64,000 nt of DNA from Bradymonas sediminis (lineage in GTDB: Bacteria > Myxococcota_A > Bradymonadia > Bradymonadales > Bradymonadaceae). The stretch spans positions 2,333,804 to 2,397,803 of the forward strand of contig NZ_CP030032.1 in the NCBI RefSeq assembly GCF_003258315.1, given 5' to 3'. Under the pieces are notes generated by a model. It was not told where the DNA came from. It saw nothing but the letters and a program-made list of their open reading frames with translations, and ran no database searches. Shown one piece after another: positions 1-9,457 of this stretch (the first letter of the stretch is position 1; every line of letters starts with the position of its first letter). Both the position numbers and the translations under genes were made by a program.

Positions 1-519
1 CCCTCTACCGAGAAGTCGACCATCGATATCGTGTTGAGCAGCAGCGCCTTTAAGGATGGTGAGGCCATCCCGACGAAATATACCTGCGACGGCGACAACC
101 TGTCGGTGCCGCTTACCTGGTCGAACCTCCCCGAGGGCACCGAGAGCGTGGCGGTCGTGATGCACGACCCCGACGCCCCCAACGGCACCGTATATCATTG
201 GGGTATTTGGACGATCCCGGCCGCCGCCACCGGGCTCCCCGAGGGGCTCCCGCCGTCGGCCGAGGTCGCGCTGAGCATAAGCGCCGACACGAAGGTCGTC
301 GCCTCGCAGAGCAGCAACATCGCCAAGACCGTCGGCTATACCGGCCCCTGCCCGCCCGAAGGCGACGACGCCCACCGCTATATCTTCGAGGTCTTCGCTC
401 TGGACCATCCCGGCACCAGCTTCGCCAATACGCCGACCGCCGAAGCCCTGCTCAGTGAGTTACAGACGGACGCGAACGCGCACGGTACGCTCACCGGCAC
501 CTACCAACGCCAGAAATAA
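1..519 (+). CDS. YbhB/YbcL family Raf kinase inhibitor-like (PEBP fold) protein, 5' partial
   Basis: The reading frame is open to the left edge, so the true start probably lies outside the window; the first usable internal start is GTG at 31. The protein has the bacterial PEBP signatures: DPDAP followed by HWGIW, and later GPCPPEGDDAHRY, which form the small anion-binding pocket of this fold. Bacterial members are soluble proteins of about 150-180 residues, which fits the length seen here. Their biochemical role is not well established, so no specific substrate is proposed. The stop at 519 is followed within 25 bases by a strong terminator. Family assignment is confident; function is not. Confidence 0.88.
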   Translation, partial: PSTEKSTIDIVLSSSAFKDGEAIPTKYTCDGDNLSVPLTWSNLPEGTESVAVVMHDPDAPNGTVYHWGIWTIPAAATGLPEGLPPSAEVALSISADTKVVASQSSNIAKTVGYTGPCPPEGDDAHRYIFEVFALDHPGTSFANTPTAEALLSELQTDANAHGTLTGTYQRQK

Positions 520-542
520 TCACGCGGTATCAGGCAAAAAAA

Positions 543-576
543 GCCCCGACGCGAAGATTCGCGTCGGGGCTTTTTT
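543..576. terminator. Bidirectional Rho-independent terminator
   Basis: A perfect GC-rich inverted repeat (GCCCCGACGCGAA / TTCGCGTCGGGGC) sits between an A-run on its left and a T-run at 571-576. It lies between the convergent PEBP-like gene and the Cys-rich lipoprotein gene and can terminate both. Confidence 0.9.
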
Positions 577-609
577 CAGCGTGGCTCGCAGGCTAAGGCG
601 AGCGCGGCA

Positions 610-1536
610 TTATTCGCAGGGGAGTTGCACGCCCATATCGGCCGGTAAGCAAACGCCTTGTCCCATCAGGACGCAGCATTGATCTCCGCCACTGCACTCC
701 GAATCCGCGGCGCAAGTGGTGATTTCACCACCGCCGGGCAGTCCACCGTCGCCGGGCAATCCACCGCTTCCGCCACACTCCGGTGCGCAATAATTACCGA
801 GCGGACTCGGACAGCATTGGTCAGCGCTGCCGCATTGCTCGTCGACCTGGCAACCCTCGCCGCCGCCGGGCAATCCACCGCCGCCACAATCGGTCGCGCA
901 ATAGTTGCCCAGGAAGCCGGAGCAGCATTGCTCAGCGCCAGCGCAATCCTGGTCCGCTTCGCAGGCGCCGCCACCGCCGTTGTCGCCGCCGCCGTCATCT
1001 GCGCAGAAGGTCGAGCAAAGCTTGGGAAGCCCCTGACCCAACTCACAGCAGCCCTCGCCCTCGCCGCATTCATCGGCGACCTCACAGATTCCGCCGCCGA
1101 CCTGGCAGGACGCTGCCGGCATGCACACCTGCTCACCCTGCATCCCGCTGATACAGCACACCTCGCCATTGCCGCACTCCGAATTGCTGGCGCACGTGCC
1201 ACCAGGGCCGGCGTCGACCGACCCAACATCCGCGGGACCTGCATCAACAGCGGGACCTGCATCAACAGCAGGGCCTGCATCCCCAGCGCCGTCACCATCC
1301 GGACCGGGCGAGATCGCATCGGTCAGACCTGGGTCCGTCGAGCCATCGGCGGTCCCTCCGCCATTATCAACGTCGGAGGCCGTGCCCGCGTCGGTTGCAT
1401 CCCCCTCGTCGAGCTGTCCGTCGGGGTCAATCCAACCTTCGCCGTTATTGCGATCGGCGACTGACTCGGTGCAAGCCGCGCCACCCATCAAAATAATCAG
1501 GCCAAGCGGAGCCATCCAGCGCAGTAAATTTCTCAT
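610..1536 (-). CDS. Cys-rich repeat lipoprotein, function unknown
   Basis: The 308-residue protein starts with a lipoprotein signal ending in GGAAC, giving a lipidated Cys at residue 22. The start is supported by AAGGA six bases upstream. A low-complexity linker rich in Asp, Gly and Ala follows, with PAVDAG repeated. The rest is five Cys-rich modules of about 30-40 residues, each with the spacing C-x5-C-x5-CC and one or two further Cys, for example CEADQDC...EQCC and CQVDEQC...DQCC. Such modules are common in surface lipoproteins of myxobacteria-like organisms and probably form disulfide-knotted units outside the cell. No enzymatic motif is visible. The gene stands alone between two terminators. 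A binding or structural role is inference. Confidence 0.85.
   Translation of the reverse strand: MRNLLRWMAPLGLIILMGGAACTESVADRNNGEGWIDPDGQLDEGDATDAGTASDVDNGGGTADGSTDPGLTDAISPGPDGDGAGDAGPAVDAGPAVDAGPADVGSVDAGPGGTCASNSECGNGEVCCISGMQGEQVCMPAASCQVGGGICEVADECGEGEGCCELGQGLPKLCSTFCADDGGGDNGGGGACEADQDCAGAEQCCSGFLGNYCATDCGGGGLPGGGEGCQVDEQCGSADQCCPSPLGNYCAPECGGSGGLPGDGGLPGGGEITTCAADSECSGGDQCCVLMGQGVCLPADMGVQLPCE
1234..1287. repeat. 18-bp tandem repeat inside the lipoprotein gene
   Basis: Two exact copies of GGGACCTGCATCAACAGC (1234-1251 and 1252-1269) are followed by a third, diverged copy (1270-1287). On the minus strand they encode repeats of the DAGPAV type in the linker after the lipid anchor. The length is a multiple of three, so copy-number change would keep the frame. 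Confidence 0.85.
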
Positions 1537-1869
1537 TCTCTATCCTTATTATTTGAGGCGATTCATCGATTAGAATCGCCATCGGGATGCAAAATACTTC
1601 CAACAATTGACATCGGTCACGCAAAAAATAACGCATTAGATTTCAAGGCGCACTCTGGCAAAAAAGACGCGCAAATTCAACTCGCCAACGCCCATAAAAT
1701 CCGGGCGCGCACCCTCTCGTCTACATCGTATACCACGACCTACTTCGGGCTTAATTGCGATTTTCGCCGTTTTAAGGTAGTTAGAGCGCTCACATACGCT
1801 TATTTGGCCGGCCACGACGCTCGCCAATCGCGGCTTTAAGTCCGGCCTTTTCTCCCAAGGAATCCATCG
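1537..1869. other. Intergenic region with one inverted repeat
   Basis: This divergent intergenic stretch of 333 bases is more AT-rich than its flanks. It contains an inverted repeat GGCGATTC (1557-1564) and GAATCGCC (1573-1580) with an 8-base loop, located about 20-45 bases upstream of the lipoprotein start, where an operator or 5'-UTR hairpin could act. No credible ORF or RNA gene was seen. Confidence 0.45.
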
Positions 1870-2217
1870 ATGAAACCTGCCAGCATGGAGCTGAACACCG
1901 ATAATTTTGAGCAAGAAGTCCTCGAGTCTGACCTGCCCGTCGCCGCCTATTTTTGGGCCGAGTGGTGCGGACTCTGCAAGACACTTACCCCCGTGCTCGA
2001 CGAGCTGGCCACGGAATATGAGGCGCGCATTCAGGTCGGCCAGGTCAATATCGACGCACATCCGGCGCTGACCAACGAATACCGCATCCGCGACACCCCG
2101 ACGCTGATTTTCTTCCACAAAGGCAACGTGCTGCGCCGGCTGACCGGCGACGCCAGCCGAAGCCACCTCGAAGAGATGTTCGAGCAGATGGCAGAAATCG
2201 CCGAAGAGCAGGACTAA
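1870..2217 (+). CDS. Thioredoxin-like protein with WCGLC active site
   Basis: The 115-residue protein covers one full thioredoxin fold. The active site is W32-C33-G34-L35-C36, where the usual motif is WCGPC. The conserved cis-proline that faces it is present as TPT around residue 77, and the N-terminal part (NFEQEVLESDLPVAAYFWAE) matches the beta-alpha-beta start of the fold. There is no signal peptide, so a cytoplasmic thiol-disulfide role is expected. Replacing the Pro between the cysteines usually alters redox potential, so this may be a specialised thioredoxin and not the general trxA. A strong terminator follows at once, and the gene looks monocistronic. Confidence 0.9.
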   Translation: MKPASMELNTDNFEQEVLESDLPVAAYFWAEWCGLCKTLTPVLDELATEYEARIQVGQVNIDAHPALTNEYRIRDTPTLIFFHKGNVLRRLTGDASRSHLEEMFEQMAEIAEEQD

Positions 2218-2220
2218 AAA

Positions 2221-2252
2221 AGGCGTCGCGACCACGGTCGCGACGCCTTTTT
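2221..2252. terminator. Rho-independent terminator
   Basis: A 13-bp perfect stem AGGCGTCGCGACC / GGTCGCGACGCCT with a two-base gap is followed by a T-run and preceded by an A-run. It lies between the convergent thioredoxin and lipase-like genes. Confidence 0.9.
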
Positions 2253-2296
2253 GATTGCCCCGCAGATGCTGCCTGCGGCGCGACCAATCAATACAC

Positions 2297-3856
2297 TTAT
2301 TCCTGCAACTCAGCCCCACGACACGTCACCGGGGCGCGTTGCTCACAGATGCTCGCTCCCGCGAAGGTCTCGCCGGCGAGGCGAGCGTCGACGAAATCCA
2401 AAATCTCGGGGAGCGCGAGTAAGGTCGTCTCGCCATGCTTGGCGCCCGCGCATTCCAGATATTCCATCTGCAAGCCCTGCGCGCAGAGGGTGTCGAAGGA
2501 GTCGCGCTCAATCGCCGTATCGACGAGTTCGTCGTTCTCGCCCAACACAAAGAGAATCCCGTAGGAGTCGCTCTCGGGCGCGATGCGCTCGACGCTCGTG
2601 GTCGTCAAACCGTTCTCCGCGGTGATGCAGCCCCAGGGCTGCATATCGAGGAGCGTGCCGTCGACGGCCGCGTCGATAAGCGGTTGCTGGAAGATATCGG
2701 CCGGCGAGGTCGGCTCAGCAGGAAGGACGTCATCGAAGCTGCAGCCGGCGCCCAGCGCAGCCGGCACATCCACGTCGAGCGGCGACACGAAGACCTCGTC
2801 GAGGCGGTCCCCATAACCGTACCAACCCGCGCTCGCCCCGAAGAACGCCGCGGTATTTCCGCTGGCCCTCACCAGGTCTTTGAGCGCGCGCTCCATCTGC
2901 CCGATCATATCGGCCGGCGGGACGGTCGCGACGGTCCCGAGGAGCTCAAATTCCTGGGCATAATACGGGGCCAAGCGGTCCATCCAAAGCGCCGCATGCC
3001 CGCCCTGGGAGCCACCGATGGTGATGATGCGCGGGTTCAAACACCAATCGCCCCGCTCTTCGCCGCTCATGCGCATCGCCGCGCGCACCGCGTCGAAAGA
3101 CGAAATCGCGGCCGACTGACCGACAAGATAGGGATGCAGATATTCGGTGGGCTCGCCGACCCCGTTAAGGCCAATATAATCCGGCGCGACGACGATATTG
3201 CCGAAGGATGCGATAAGCGCCGCCAACGCCTGATACTCGAGCTCTTCGGTGGCCGAACACGCGTCGGTAAACCCGGTCGTGCCGTGCAAGAGGACGATGA
3301 TATCTTTGGGCGCGTCACCGGGCTCAAAGTCGGTCGGGAACGCGACCAGCGCGCTCGCCTGAACCAACTCACCGCGGTCCTGGGTTGTATACTCGTATTG
3401 GCGAACCCGCACGTCATGGGCGATCGCGCGCGGCGCGTTCGCCCCGAGCGCGGTGATGGCCGCCTCGAGCGCCGCGACCGTGAAGTTGCGCTTCAGGCCC
3501 AATTTGGTGACTTCACCCAGCCCCTCACCGGCTGCGCCCTGGGCGAAATCGGTCAGCCAGCCAAAGGATGCCTGGCCACATTGGGCGGCGTCGGCGGCAA
3601 AGGCCGCGGTCTCGGGCGTGCTCGCGACAAGCATCTCTGGGGGCATCGGACACCCATCGGAGGTCACGTCCTCGCCGAAGGCATCGCCACCGGTGCCATC
3701 CTCTTCGCCCGCATCCGTGGCGTCGACGTCCGTGGAATCGACGGCGTCGCCGCCGGCGTCACTGACGTTTGACGGCGAGGAGTCATCCCCGCAGCCAACC
3801 GCGACACACCAAAAACACATCACCAATAACGCGCGCCATCGAATATTCGTTGTCAT
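2297..3856 (-). CDS. Secreted lipase-like alpha/beta hydrolase lipoprotein
   Basis: The chosen start (MTTNIRW) gives a short lipoprotein signal ending VAVGC; an ATG five codons earlier (3871) is possible but its GAGG is too close. After an acidic linker of about 45 residues comes an alpha/beta hydrolase of the secretory-lipase/cutinase-like type. The nucleophile elbow GGSQGG puts the Ser near residue 283, the oxyanion segment is LLHGTTG, and the likely acid and base are in LGENDE and AKHGET near the C-terminus. It is probably anchored at the outer membrane and acts on esters outside the cytoplasm. The exact substrate cannot be read from sequence. It is followed by a terminator shared with the thioredoxin gene. 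Confidence 0.82.
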   Translation of the reverse strand: MTTNIRWRALLVMCFWCVAVGCGDDSSPSNVSDAGGDAVDSTDVDATDAGEEDGTGGDAFGEDVTSDGCPMPPEMLVASTPETAAFAADAAQCGQASFGWLTDFAQGAAGEGLGEVTKLGLKRNFTVAALEAAITALGANAPRAIAHDVRVRQYEYTTQDRGELVQASALVAFPTDFEPGDAPKDIIVLLHGTTGFTDACSATEELEYQALAALIASFGNIVVAPDYIGLNGVGEPTEYLHPYLVGQSAAISSFDAVRAAMRMSGEERGDWCLNPRIITIGGSQGGHAALWMDRLAPYYAQEFELLGTVATVPPADMIGQMERALKDLVRASGNTAAFFGASAGWYGYGDRLDEVFVSPLDVDVPAALGAGCSFDDVLPAEPTSPADIFQQPLIDAAVDGTLLDMQPWGCITAENGLTTTSVERIAPESDSYGILFVLGENDELVDTAIERDSFDTLCAQGLQMEYLECAGAKHGETTLLALPEILDFVDARLAGETFAGASICEQRAPVTCRGAELQE

Positions 3857-3973
3857 TCTAATTTTATCCATCCTCAGTTCATAAAATAACTCAGGACAGA
3901 TAGTAGCGATTTTGAAGACTCAATGTCCACCAGAAGCTCGCCTGACCAGGCAGAATTCCCAGCCCCAGGCGAC

Positions 3974-4822
3974 TTAGTTTCGCATCCGCCGCACCCGCGC
4001 GCGCACGAACTCCGCCGAGTCCCGAAAGCCCAGCATCTGATAGGCTTTGTCGAGCTCAAAATAGCGCTGGGCGGGGTCCAGATCCGCGCTCCAATGCAGT
4101 TTACGCAGGCAAACCGGGCAGAGGTGAATCGGCCGGCGGTCCGACTCATCGAGATAATTCGACCCGTTGAGGCCGCACTCAAAATAGGTGCAATGGGTCA
4201 ACCCATACATATGCCCAATCTCGTGGGCCATGACCTTCAGGCTGCGGCGAAGCGTCAGATGCGCATCTCCCTCGGCCATATAGCGCGCAAAGCTATAGAC
4301 CCCGACCCTATTTCGCAGGCTCGCCTGCCCAAAGACAAAATTCCAATTCGGGTCCGGATAGAGGTCAACCAGCGAGATGCCGAGCATGCAAAACGCATCA
4401 TCGGGCAGCGAGTGCGCCAGCAGGCGAAGGATATCGGTGGTGAGCAATTGGCGCTGGCCCTCGTGGGGGTTCTCGCGCTCGGTGACGTGAAGATTGCTCA
4501 GGGCGATGGACGGCAGCACCTCGACCGGCTGGCCAAAAAACGAGCGCGCGTAATGCTGAAGCGCGGCCAGCGATGGACACGTCGGCAAGCGCCAATCCCC
4601 CATCGGTTGCAGGTAGATCACGTTGCGCCTGGTGTCGGGACGATTGGGCTTTGACTGCTTAAAATCATCCAACGACTGTCCGCCCTCATCGTGCTGTGCC
4701 AACCACTCCCCAGGCTTGGGATGTCCCTTGAGACGAAACCCCTGCGATGAGAATAATCCTCGAACGTCCGCTGGGATCGCGAACGGCGAGCCCAACGCGG
4801 GATGAAACTCATTCAAGTTCAT
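3974..4822 (-). CDS. Archaemetzincin-like zinc metalloprotease
   Basis: The start MNLNEF is chosen because GGGGGAGG lies just upstream; an earlier ATG would add 12 residues. The C-terminal third has HEIGHMYGLTHC, the extended zinc site of metzincins, followed by the spacing C-x4-C and a later CPVC pair. This matches the archaemetzincin family (HExxHxxGxxHCxxxxC...CxxC), which carries a second structural zinc. The methionine usually found shortly after the second Cys appears to be Asn-Gly here, which is a deviation to check. No signal peptide is seen, so action in the cytoplasm is expected. Substrates of bacterial members are unknown. It is not in an obvious operon. Confidence 0.82.
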   Translation of the reverse strand: MNLNEFHPALGSPFAIPADVRGLFSSQGFRLKGHPKPGEWLAQHDEGGQSLDDFKQSKPNRPDTRRNVIYLQPMGDWRLPTCPSLAALQHYARSFFGQPVEVLPSIALSNLHVTERENPHEGQRQLLTTDILRLLAHSLPDDAFCMLGISLVDLYPDPNWNFVFGQASLRNRVGVYSFARYMAEGDAHLTLRRSLKVMAHEIGHMYGLTHCTYFECGLNGSNYLDESDRRPIHLCPVCLRKLHWSADLDPAQRYFELDKAYQMLGFRDSAEFVRARVRRMRN

Positions 4823-5033
4823 CTTTGCCTCCCCCTGATTTTTCATAAGACCCCTCAATCCTTAGGCGCGCTGAACATATGATATCGGCGCCGCGCCGCA
4901 CCATCGAATCTATCCCCGCCTTTGGATTGAGCAACGTCGGCGCGCCAATCTCGCCTTGAGCTAGCCCGCCCGATGGCCTAAGAGAAAACCCGGTTTTGAT
5001 GCCCTCGACCGCACCATCGCGTGAGCCCCAAAG

Positions 5034-6005
<972 letters not shown>

Positions 6006-6040
6006 CGCGGGGCGAACCATCGCCGCTTGCCCGCCAGAGC

Positions 6041-6724
6041 TCACGCAAGAAAGAGCGTCTGATACCCTAAAAATAGCGCGCTCACGATCAACGCGACGCT
6101 CAGCCCCTTCTCAACCCGCGCCAGCACGGCGCGGGAATAACGCTCCCGAAATAGATTGAGCAGAATCACCTCAATCGCGGTCCACAAGATCTTGCCTGCG
6201 CCCACGGCCACGGCGAAGAGAAGCTGGCCCACCAGGTCTGCTTTGAGCTGAAATAACGAGAAGAAATACGCGACCGCCAGGGTCCAATTTATGATGAGAA
6301 TTGGGTTTAGAAAGGAGACCGAGAACCCACGCATAAAGTGGGAAAAGGATGTCCCCGTCGAGGCGTCGGCGGCGAGCTCGGGATCGCCCTGCTCGGCCAA
6401 ATTGGGATGTGCCGGCGCGGGGTGTTTTTTGTAGGATTGATAGAAAAAGTAGAGCCCGACCCCGAGCAGAATACTGGCAGAGATGAGCGCCAGGAGTTCA
6501 CTGGTGACGCCCGCCTTGCTATGCAAAAGTCCGACGCCGGTCACCGCCAGGGCCGCATAGATCACCTCGGCGACGGCGCCCCCGACGCCGGTAAAAAACG
6601 CGAATTTGAGCTGCCCCTTAAAGACCCGATTGATCATCATCAGGGCGACCGGGCCAAGCGGGGGGATCGAGCCGATAAAGCCCATCCCGAACCCGACTAA
6701 GATGACCCAGAAGACGTCGCCCAT
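6041..6724 (-). CDS. LysE/RhtB-type membrane exporter
   Basis: The 227-residue protein has five to six hydrophobic segments and the characteristic N-terminal pattern of the LysE family, a glycine-rich first helix followed by GSIPPLGPVALMMI. Family members export amino acids or other small metabolites from the cytoplasm in exchange for protons. A short polar loop rich in His and Pro lies near the middle. The substrate cannot be told from the sequence. It faces the convergent ctaA gene at a distance of 35 bases, and the upstream YceI-like gene on the same strand ends 39 bases before its start, so the two may be co-transcribed. Confidence 0.85.
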   Translation of the reverse strand: MGDVFWVILVGFGMGFIGSIPPLGPVALMMINRVFKGQLKFAFFTGVGGAVAEVIYAALAVTGVGLLHSKAGVTSELLALISASILLGVGLYFFYQSYKKHPAPAHPNLAEQGDPELAADASTGTSFSHFMRGFSVSFLNPILIINWTLAVAYFFSLFQLKADLVGQLLFAVAVGAGKILWTAIEVILLNLFRERYSRAVLARVEKGLSVALIVSALFLGYQTLFLA

Positions 6725-6763
6725 CGCTGTGCCGCTCCGTCTGAGGAGGATGAGAGGAAGGAA

Positions 6764-7345
6764 TCAGCGGTTCGCGGCGCCCTTTAGCGCGTCAAAGCCG
6801 AGGCCGAGGCGAAGCTCAATCTCCACGTCGGCCTGCACCTTAAGGGCGCCCATCAGCGCGCGGAACGGCTCGATGCCGAAGTCGGGCTGATGCAGGCGCA
6901 CCCGCGCGACGCTCGCCTCGGCGTCCCCTTTTACGGACACCGAAATCGCGCGCTCGACGCCGTGCAAATTAAGCGTGCCGCGCACTTCCAATATATCGCT
7001 CGCGTCGCCGGCCGACACCCCCGTTGACTCAAATCTAATCACCGGGAAGCGCGCCGTTTCGAGCACCTTCTTTTGCATGCTGCTCTCGATCTTCGCGCGG
7101 TCGCGGGCCGAGAGCGCCGCCGAGGTCATCGTCTGCGGGTCGGCCGCGCGCGCGTATTCCTCCTGGGTTCCCAGCACGCGAAGGGAGTCGGCCTGGAATT
7201 GGGCCGAGATGCGCGGCGCGTGCGTGTCGACCTCCACCGAAAACGCCCCCACCTTGAGCACCAGGTCGTGGCCGACCGCCGCGGCGAGTCCCTCACGATA
7301 AATTCGTACCAGACATTGCCCCGTCGACGCGTCGAAATTTGGCAT
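6764..7345 (-). CDS. YceI-like protein without signal peptide
   Basis: The start MPNFDAS at 7345 is chosen because AGGAG lies six bases upstream; the longer frame to 7501 has a start with no ribosome site and a Cys-rich leader unlike the family. The 193 residues carry the YceI lipocalin-like pattern: a phenotype such as AAVGHDLVLKVGAFSVEV, then VLETARFPVIRFES, and the closing LNLHGVERAI followed by the F-GIEPFRALMGALKV tract. Many YceI proteins are periplasmic and bind long isoprenoid or amide lipids; this one lacks an export signal, so it would be cytoplasmic. Function is inferred only at fold level. Confidence 0.82.
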   Translation of the reverse strand: MPNFDASTGQCLVRIYREGLAAAVGHDLVLKVGAFSVEVDTHAPRISAQFQADSLRVLGTQEEYARAADPQTMTSAALSARDRAKIESSMQKKVLETARFPVIRFESTGVSAGDASDILEVRGTLNLHGVERAISVSVKGDAEASVARVRLHQPDFGIEPFRALMGALKVQADVEIELRLGLGFDALKGAANR

Positions 7346-7640
7346 ATTCTCTCCTAAAGATTGATAATGTTCCGGGCAAAGTCCTGCCCGGACTGAGCGC
7401 TTTCCTTTTATATAGCACCCTATTCTCTTTCCTAAAATCTCGGCCGTCCGCCCGCGCGCGACGTCCCGTTTCGACACGCCTGAGCCAACCGGAAAAATCA
7501 CGCCCGCCCCCGCCGGGGCGGGCTAAAGCGGCACCTCAAACCTTGACCTCGCCAAGCGCGTGCCTAGCTTGGCCTCCAGTAGCAAAGCCGGCGCATCCAA
7601 TGCGTTGGTTTCACCCACCTTCAAGGCCACGGAGTTTGTT

Positions 7641-7997
7641 ATGAGTTTTTTCTTATCCTGGTTGGTAATGGCCTTGGCCGTCTGGCTGACGGCCACTATT
7701 TTGCCGGGCGTCCACGTCAAAAACCTGCCCAGCACCCTGATCATCGCGGCCATCTTTGGCGTGCTCAACTTCCTGCTCGGCTGGCTCTTCTTCACGGTCT
7801 TTACGATCGCGACCCTTGGGCTCGCCTGGCTCTTCGCCGTGGTCACCCGCATCATCATCGACGCGATCATCCTCAAGATGACCGACGCCACGACCGACCG
7901 ACTCAAGATCGACGGGTTTGGCTGGGCGGTCGGCGCAGCGGTCATGATCTCGGTGCTCGGAAGCCTCGGCGAGTACGCGGTCAAGGCAATCTTCTAA
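7641..7997 (+). CDS. Small four-helix membrane protein, phage-holin family IV-like
   Basis: The ATG at 7641 is preceded by GGAG at good spacing; the longer frame from GTG 7560 adds a non-hydrophobic leader and is not preferred. The 118-residue protein has about four membrane segments: one at the N-terminus, two around residues 30-70 with FGVLNFLLGWLFFTVFTI, and one at the C-terminus. This matches the PF04020-type membrane family, annotated by convention as phage holin family although most members are chromosomal and of unknown role. The neighbours on both sides run on the opposite strand. No phage context is present. Confidence 0.85.
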   Translation: MSFFLSWLVMALAVWLTATILPGVHVKNLPSTLIIAAIFGVLNFLLGWLFFTVFTIATLGLAWLFAVVTRIIIDAIILKMTDATTDRLKIDGFGWAVGAAVMISVLGSLGEYAVKAIF

Positions 7998-8015
7998 TGC
8001 CGCGGTGTCACCCGC

Positions 8016-8558
8016 TTATGGCTTAGCCTCATCGCTTCGCCACTGCTCCGGCCAGGTCGCGAAGATGATCTCGTCGAGCACCTCACCATTTTTGTAGATG
8101 GCCCGCTTCAGGCGCGCTTCGCGCTCAAAGCCGGCCTTCTCCAACACACGCATCGACGCCGGGTTATTGCTAAATACCCCGGCGTAAATGCGCTCAAAGC
8201 CGCGGGTCTCGAACCCCCAGGGCACCAGCGCGCGCACCGCGCTGGTGCAAATCCCGCGCCCTCGATATCTCTCCGACAACCAATAGCCAATCTCGGCGCT
8301 CTTCCGAAAGACGTCGGTCTTGGTCTCAAACCCCACACCGCCGACCACGATATCGTCGACGACGATGGCAAAGTCGGTCTGCGGGTAGGTCGCGCCCGCC
8401 AGGGTCACCCACTCCTCGGCGTCTTCATGGGTGTAGGGATGCGGAAAAGAATCGCGCAGATAACGCGCGATCTCGCGCCGATTGGCGTGGCGCACCAGGG
8501 CGTTGACGTCCCCGTATTCCCAGCCACGCAGCGTGCATTCTTGCAGCTCAAATTCCAT
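8016..8558 (-). CDS. GNAT family N-acetyltransferase, RimJ/RimL-like
   Basis: The 180-residue protein has the GNAT acetyl-CoA-binding motif RYRGRGICTSAVRAL, followed by NPASMRVLEKAGFE, the conserved C-terminal part of the fold in the RimJ/RimL subgroup. Such enzymes transfer acetyl groups to amines on small molecules or protein N-termini. The acceptor cannot be told from sequence. It is convergent with the small membrane protein gene, with only 18 bases between the stops. The upstream yaaA gene on the same strand ends 62 bases before its start. Confidence 0.87.
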   Translation of the reverse strand: MEFELQECTLRGWEYGDVNALVRHANRREIARYLRDSFPHPYTHEDAEEWVTLAGATYPQTDFAIVVDDIVVGGVGFETKTDVFRKSAEIGYWLSERYRGRGICTSAVRALVPWGFETRGFERIYAGVFSNNPASMRVLEKAGFEREARLKRAIYKNGEVLDEIIFATWPEQWRSDEAKP

Positions 8559-8620
8559 CGCAAACTCGCTCTCGTCTCGCGGCGCACCGCATCCCTACGG
8601 ACCTGCTGACCGGAAATCGC

Positions 8621-9406
8621 TCAGGGCTTCTCATCGCGCAAAAACACAAGGGTATCTTTGGAAGAACGCTCCGGGCAGAAATAATAATTTCGCTCCTTAA
8701 AGTTCTTAAGCTCTTCGAGCGAGTCCACCTTATTGCGAACCATCCAGTCGACCATCGTGCCGCGCAGACGCTTCAAATAGAAGGTGATCGTCTTATATTT
8801 GTCGCCTTTAAGGTCCATAAACTTCACGTCGACCACCCGCGCGTTCAGGCGTTTAAAGTCGACGCTGCTGAAATATTCTTTGGAGGCTAGGTTCAGTAAA
8901 ATGGGCTCATCGCCCTGCGCCTGCGCCTCGAGCGCCACGGCCAGCGCGTCGGTGATACGCTCTCCCCAGAACTCATAGAGATTCTTTCCGCGCTCATTCT
9001 CCAGTCGCGTGCCCATCTCCAGGCGGTACGGCTGAATCAGGTCCAGCGGGCGCAGCAACCCGTAGAGCCCCGACAAGATGCGCAGGTGGTCCTGCACATA
9101 GTCGAAGTCCTCCTCCCGGTATTTTGCCAATTGGAAATCCGTATAAACATCGCCCGTAAAGGCGAAGATCGCCGGGCGCGCGTTCTCGGGGGTAAAGGGC
9201 GTCTCGAAGGCGTGGTTTCGCTCGACGTTGAGCTCCGCCAGGTTCTCGCTGACGCTCATCAGCTCGCGCAGTCCATCGACGTCGAATCCGCGAAGTTGGT
9301 CAATCAGCAGCTGTGACTGGTCGAGAAACTCGGGCTGCGTGTAGAGATTGGTGGGCAATTCGCTCTCAAAATCCAGCGATTTCGACGGGGATACGATTGC
9401 AAGCAT
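8621..9406 (-). CDS. yaaA: Peroxide stress protein YaaA
   Basis: The 261-residue protein begins with MLAIVSPSKSLDFES, the N-terminal signature of the YaaA/DUF328 family, and keeps the family blocks FTGDVY, LRILSGLYGLLRPLDLIQPYR (seen in the middle) and NLASKEY. Length is typical. GGAG six bases before ATG supports the start. In E. coli, YaaA limits intracellular iron during peroxide stress and can bind DNA. It is cytoplasmic. There is no visible OxyR-type site upstream that I could recognise. It may be co-transcribed with the downstream GNAT gene. Confidence 0.93.
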   Translation of the reverse strand: MLAIVSPSKSLDFESELPTNLYTQPEFLDQSQLLIDQLRGFDVDGLRELMSVSENLAELNVERNHAFETPFTPENARPAIFAFTGDVYTDFQLAKYREEDFDYVQDHLRILSGLYGLLRPLDLIQPYRLEMGTRLENERGKNLYEFWGERITDALAVALEAQAQGDEPILLNLASKEYFSSVDFKRLNARVVDVKFMDLKGDKYKTITFYLKRLRGTMVDWMVRNKVDSLEELKNFKERNYYFCPERSSKDTLVFLRDEKP

Positions 9407-9457
9407 GGGCTACTCCAATTTTGATAAAAGTAAATTTCGTGTGTTCAATTCGTTGGT

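Noticed and set aside
1234-1287. Short direct repeats considered as a CRISPR array
   Set aside because: The 18-bp units are in tandem with no spacers, and they encode an in-frame peptide repeat.
2435-3772. A 445-residue plus-strand frame opposite the lipase-like gene
   Set aside because: Arg/Gly/Asp-rich composition, no ribosome site, and the minus-strand frame has a nucleophile elbow and lipobox.
7560-7640. N-terminal extension of the small membrane protein from GTG 7560
   Set aside because: No ribosome site, while ATG 7641 has GGAG at proper spacing and starts the first membrane helix.
7641-7997. Prophage signal from the phage-holin family name
   Set aside because: No phage genes or integrase nearby; the family is mostly chromosomal.
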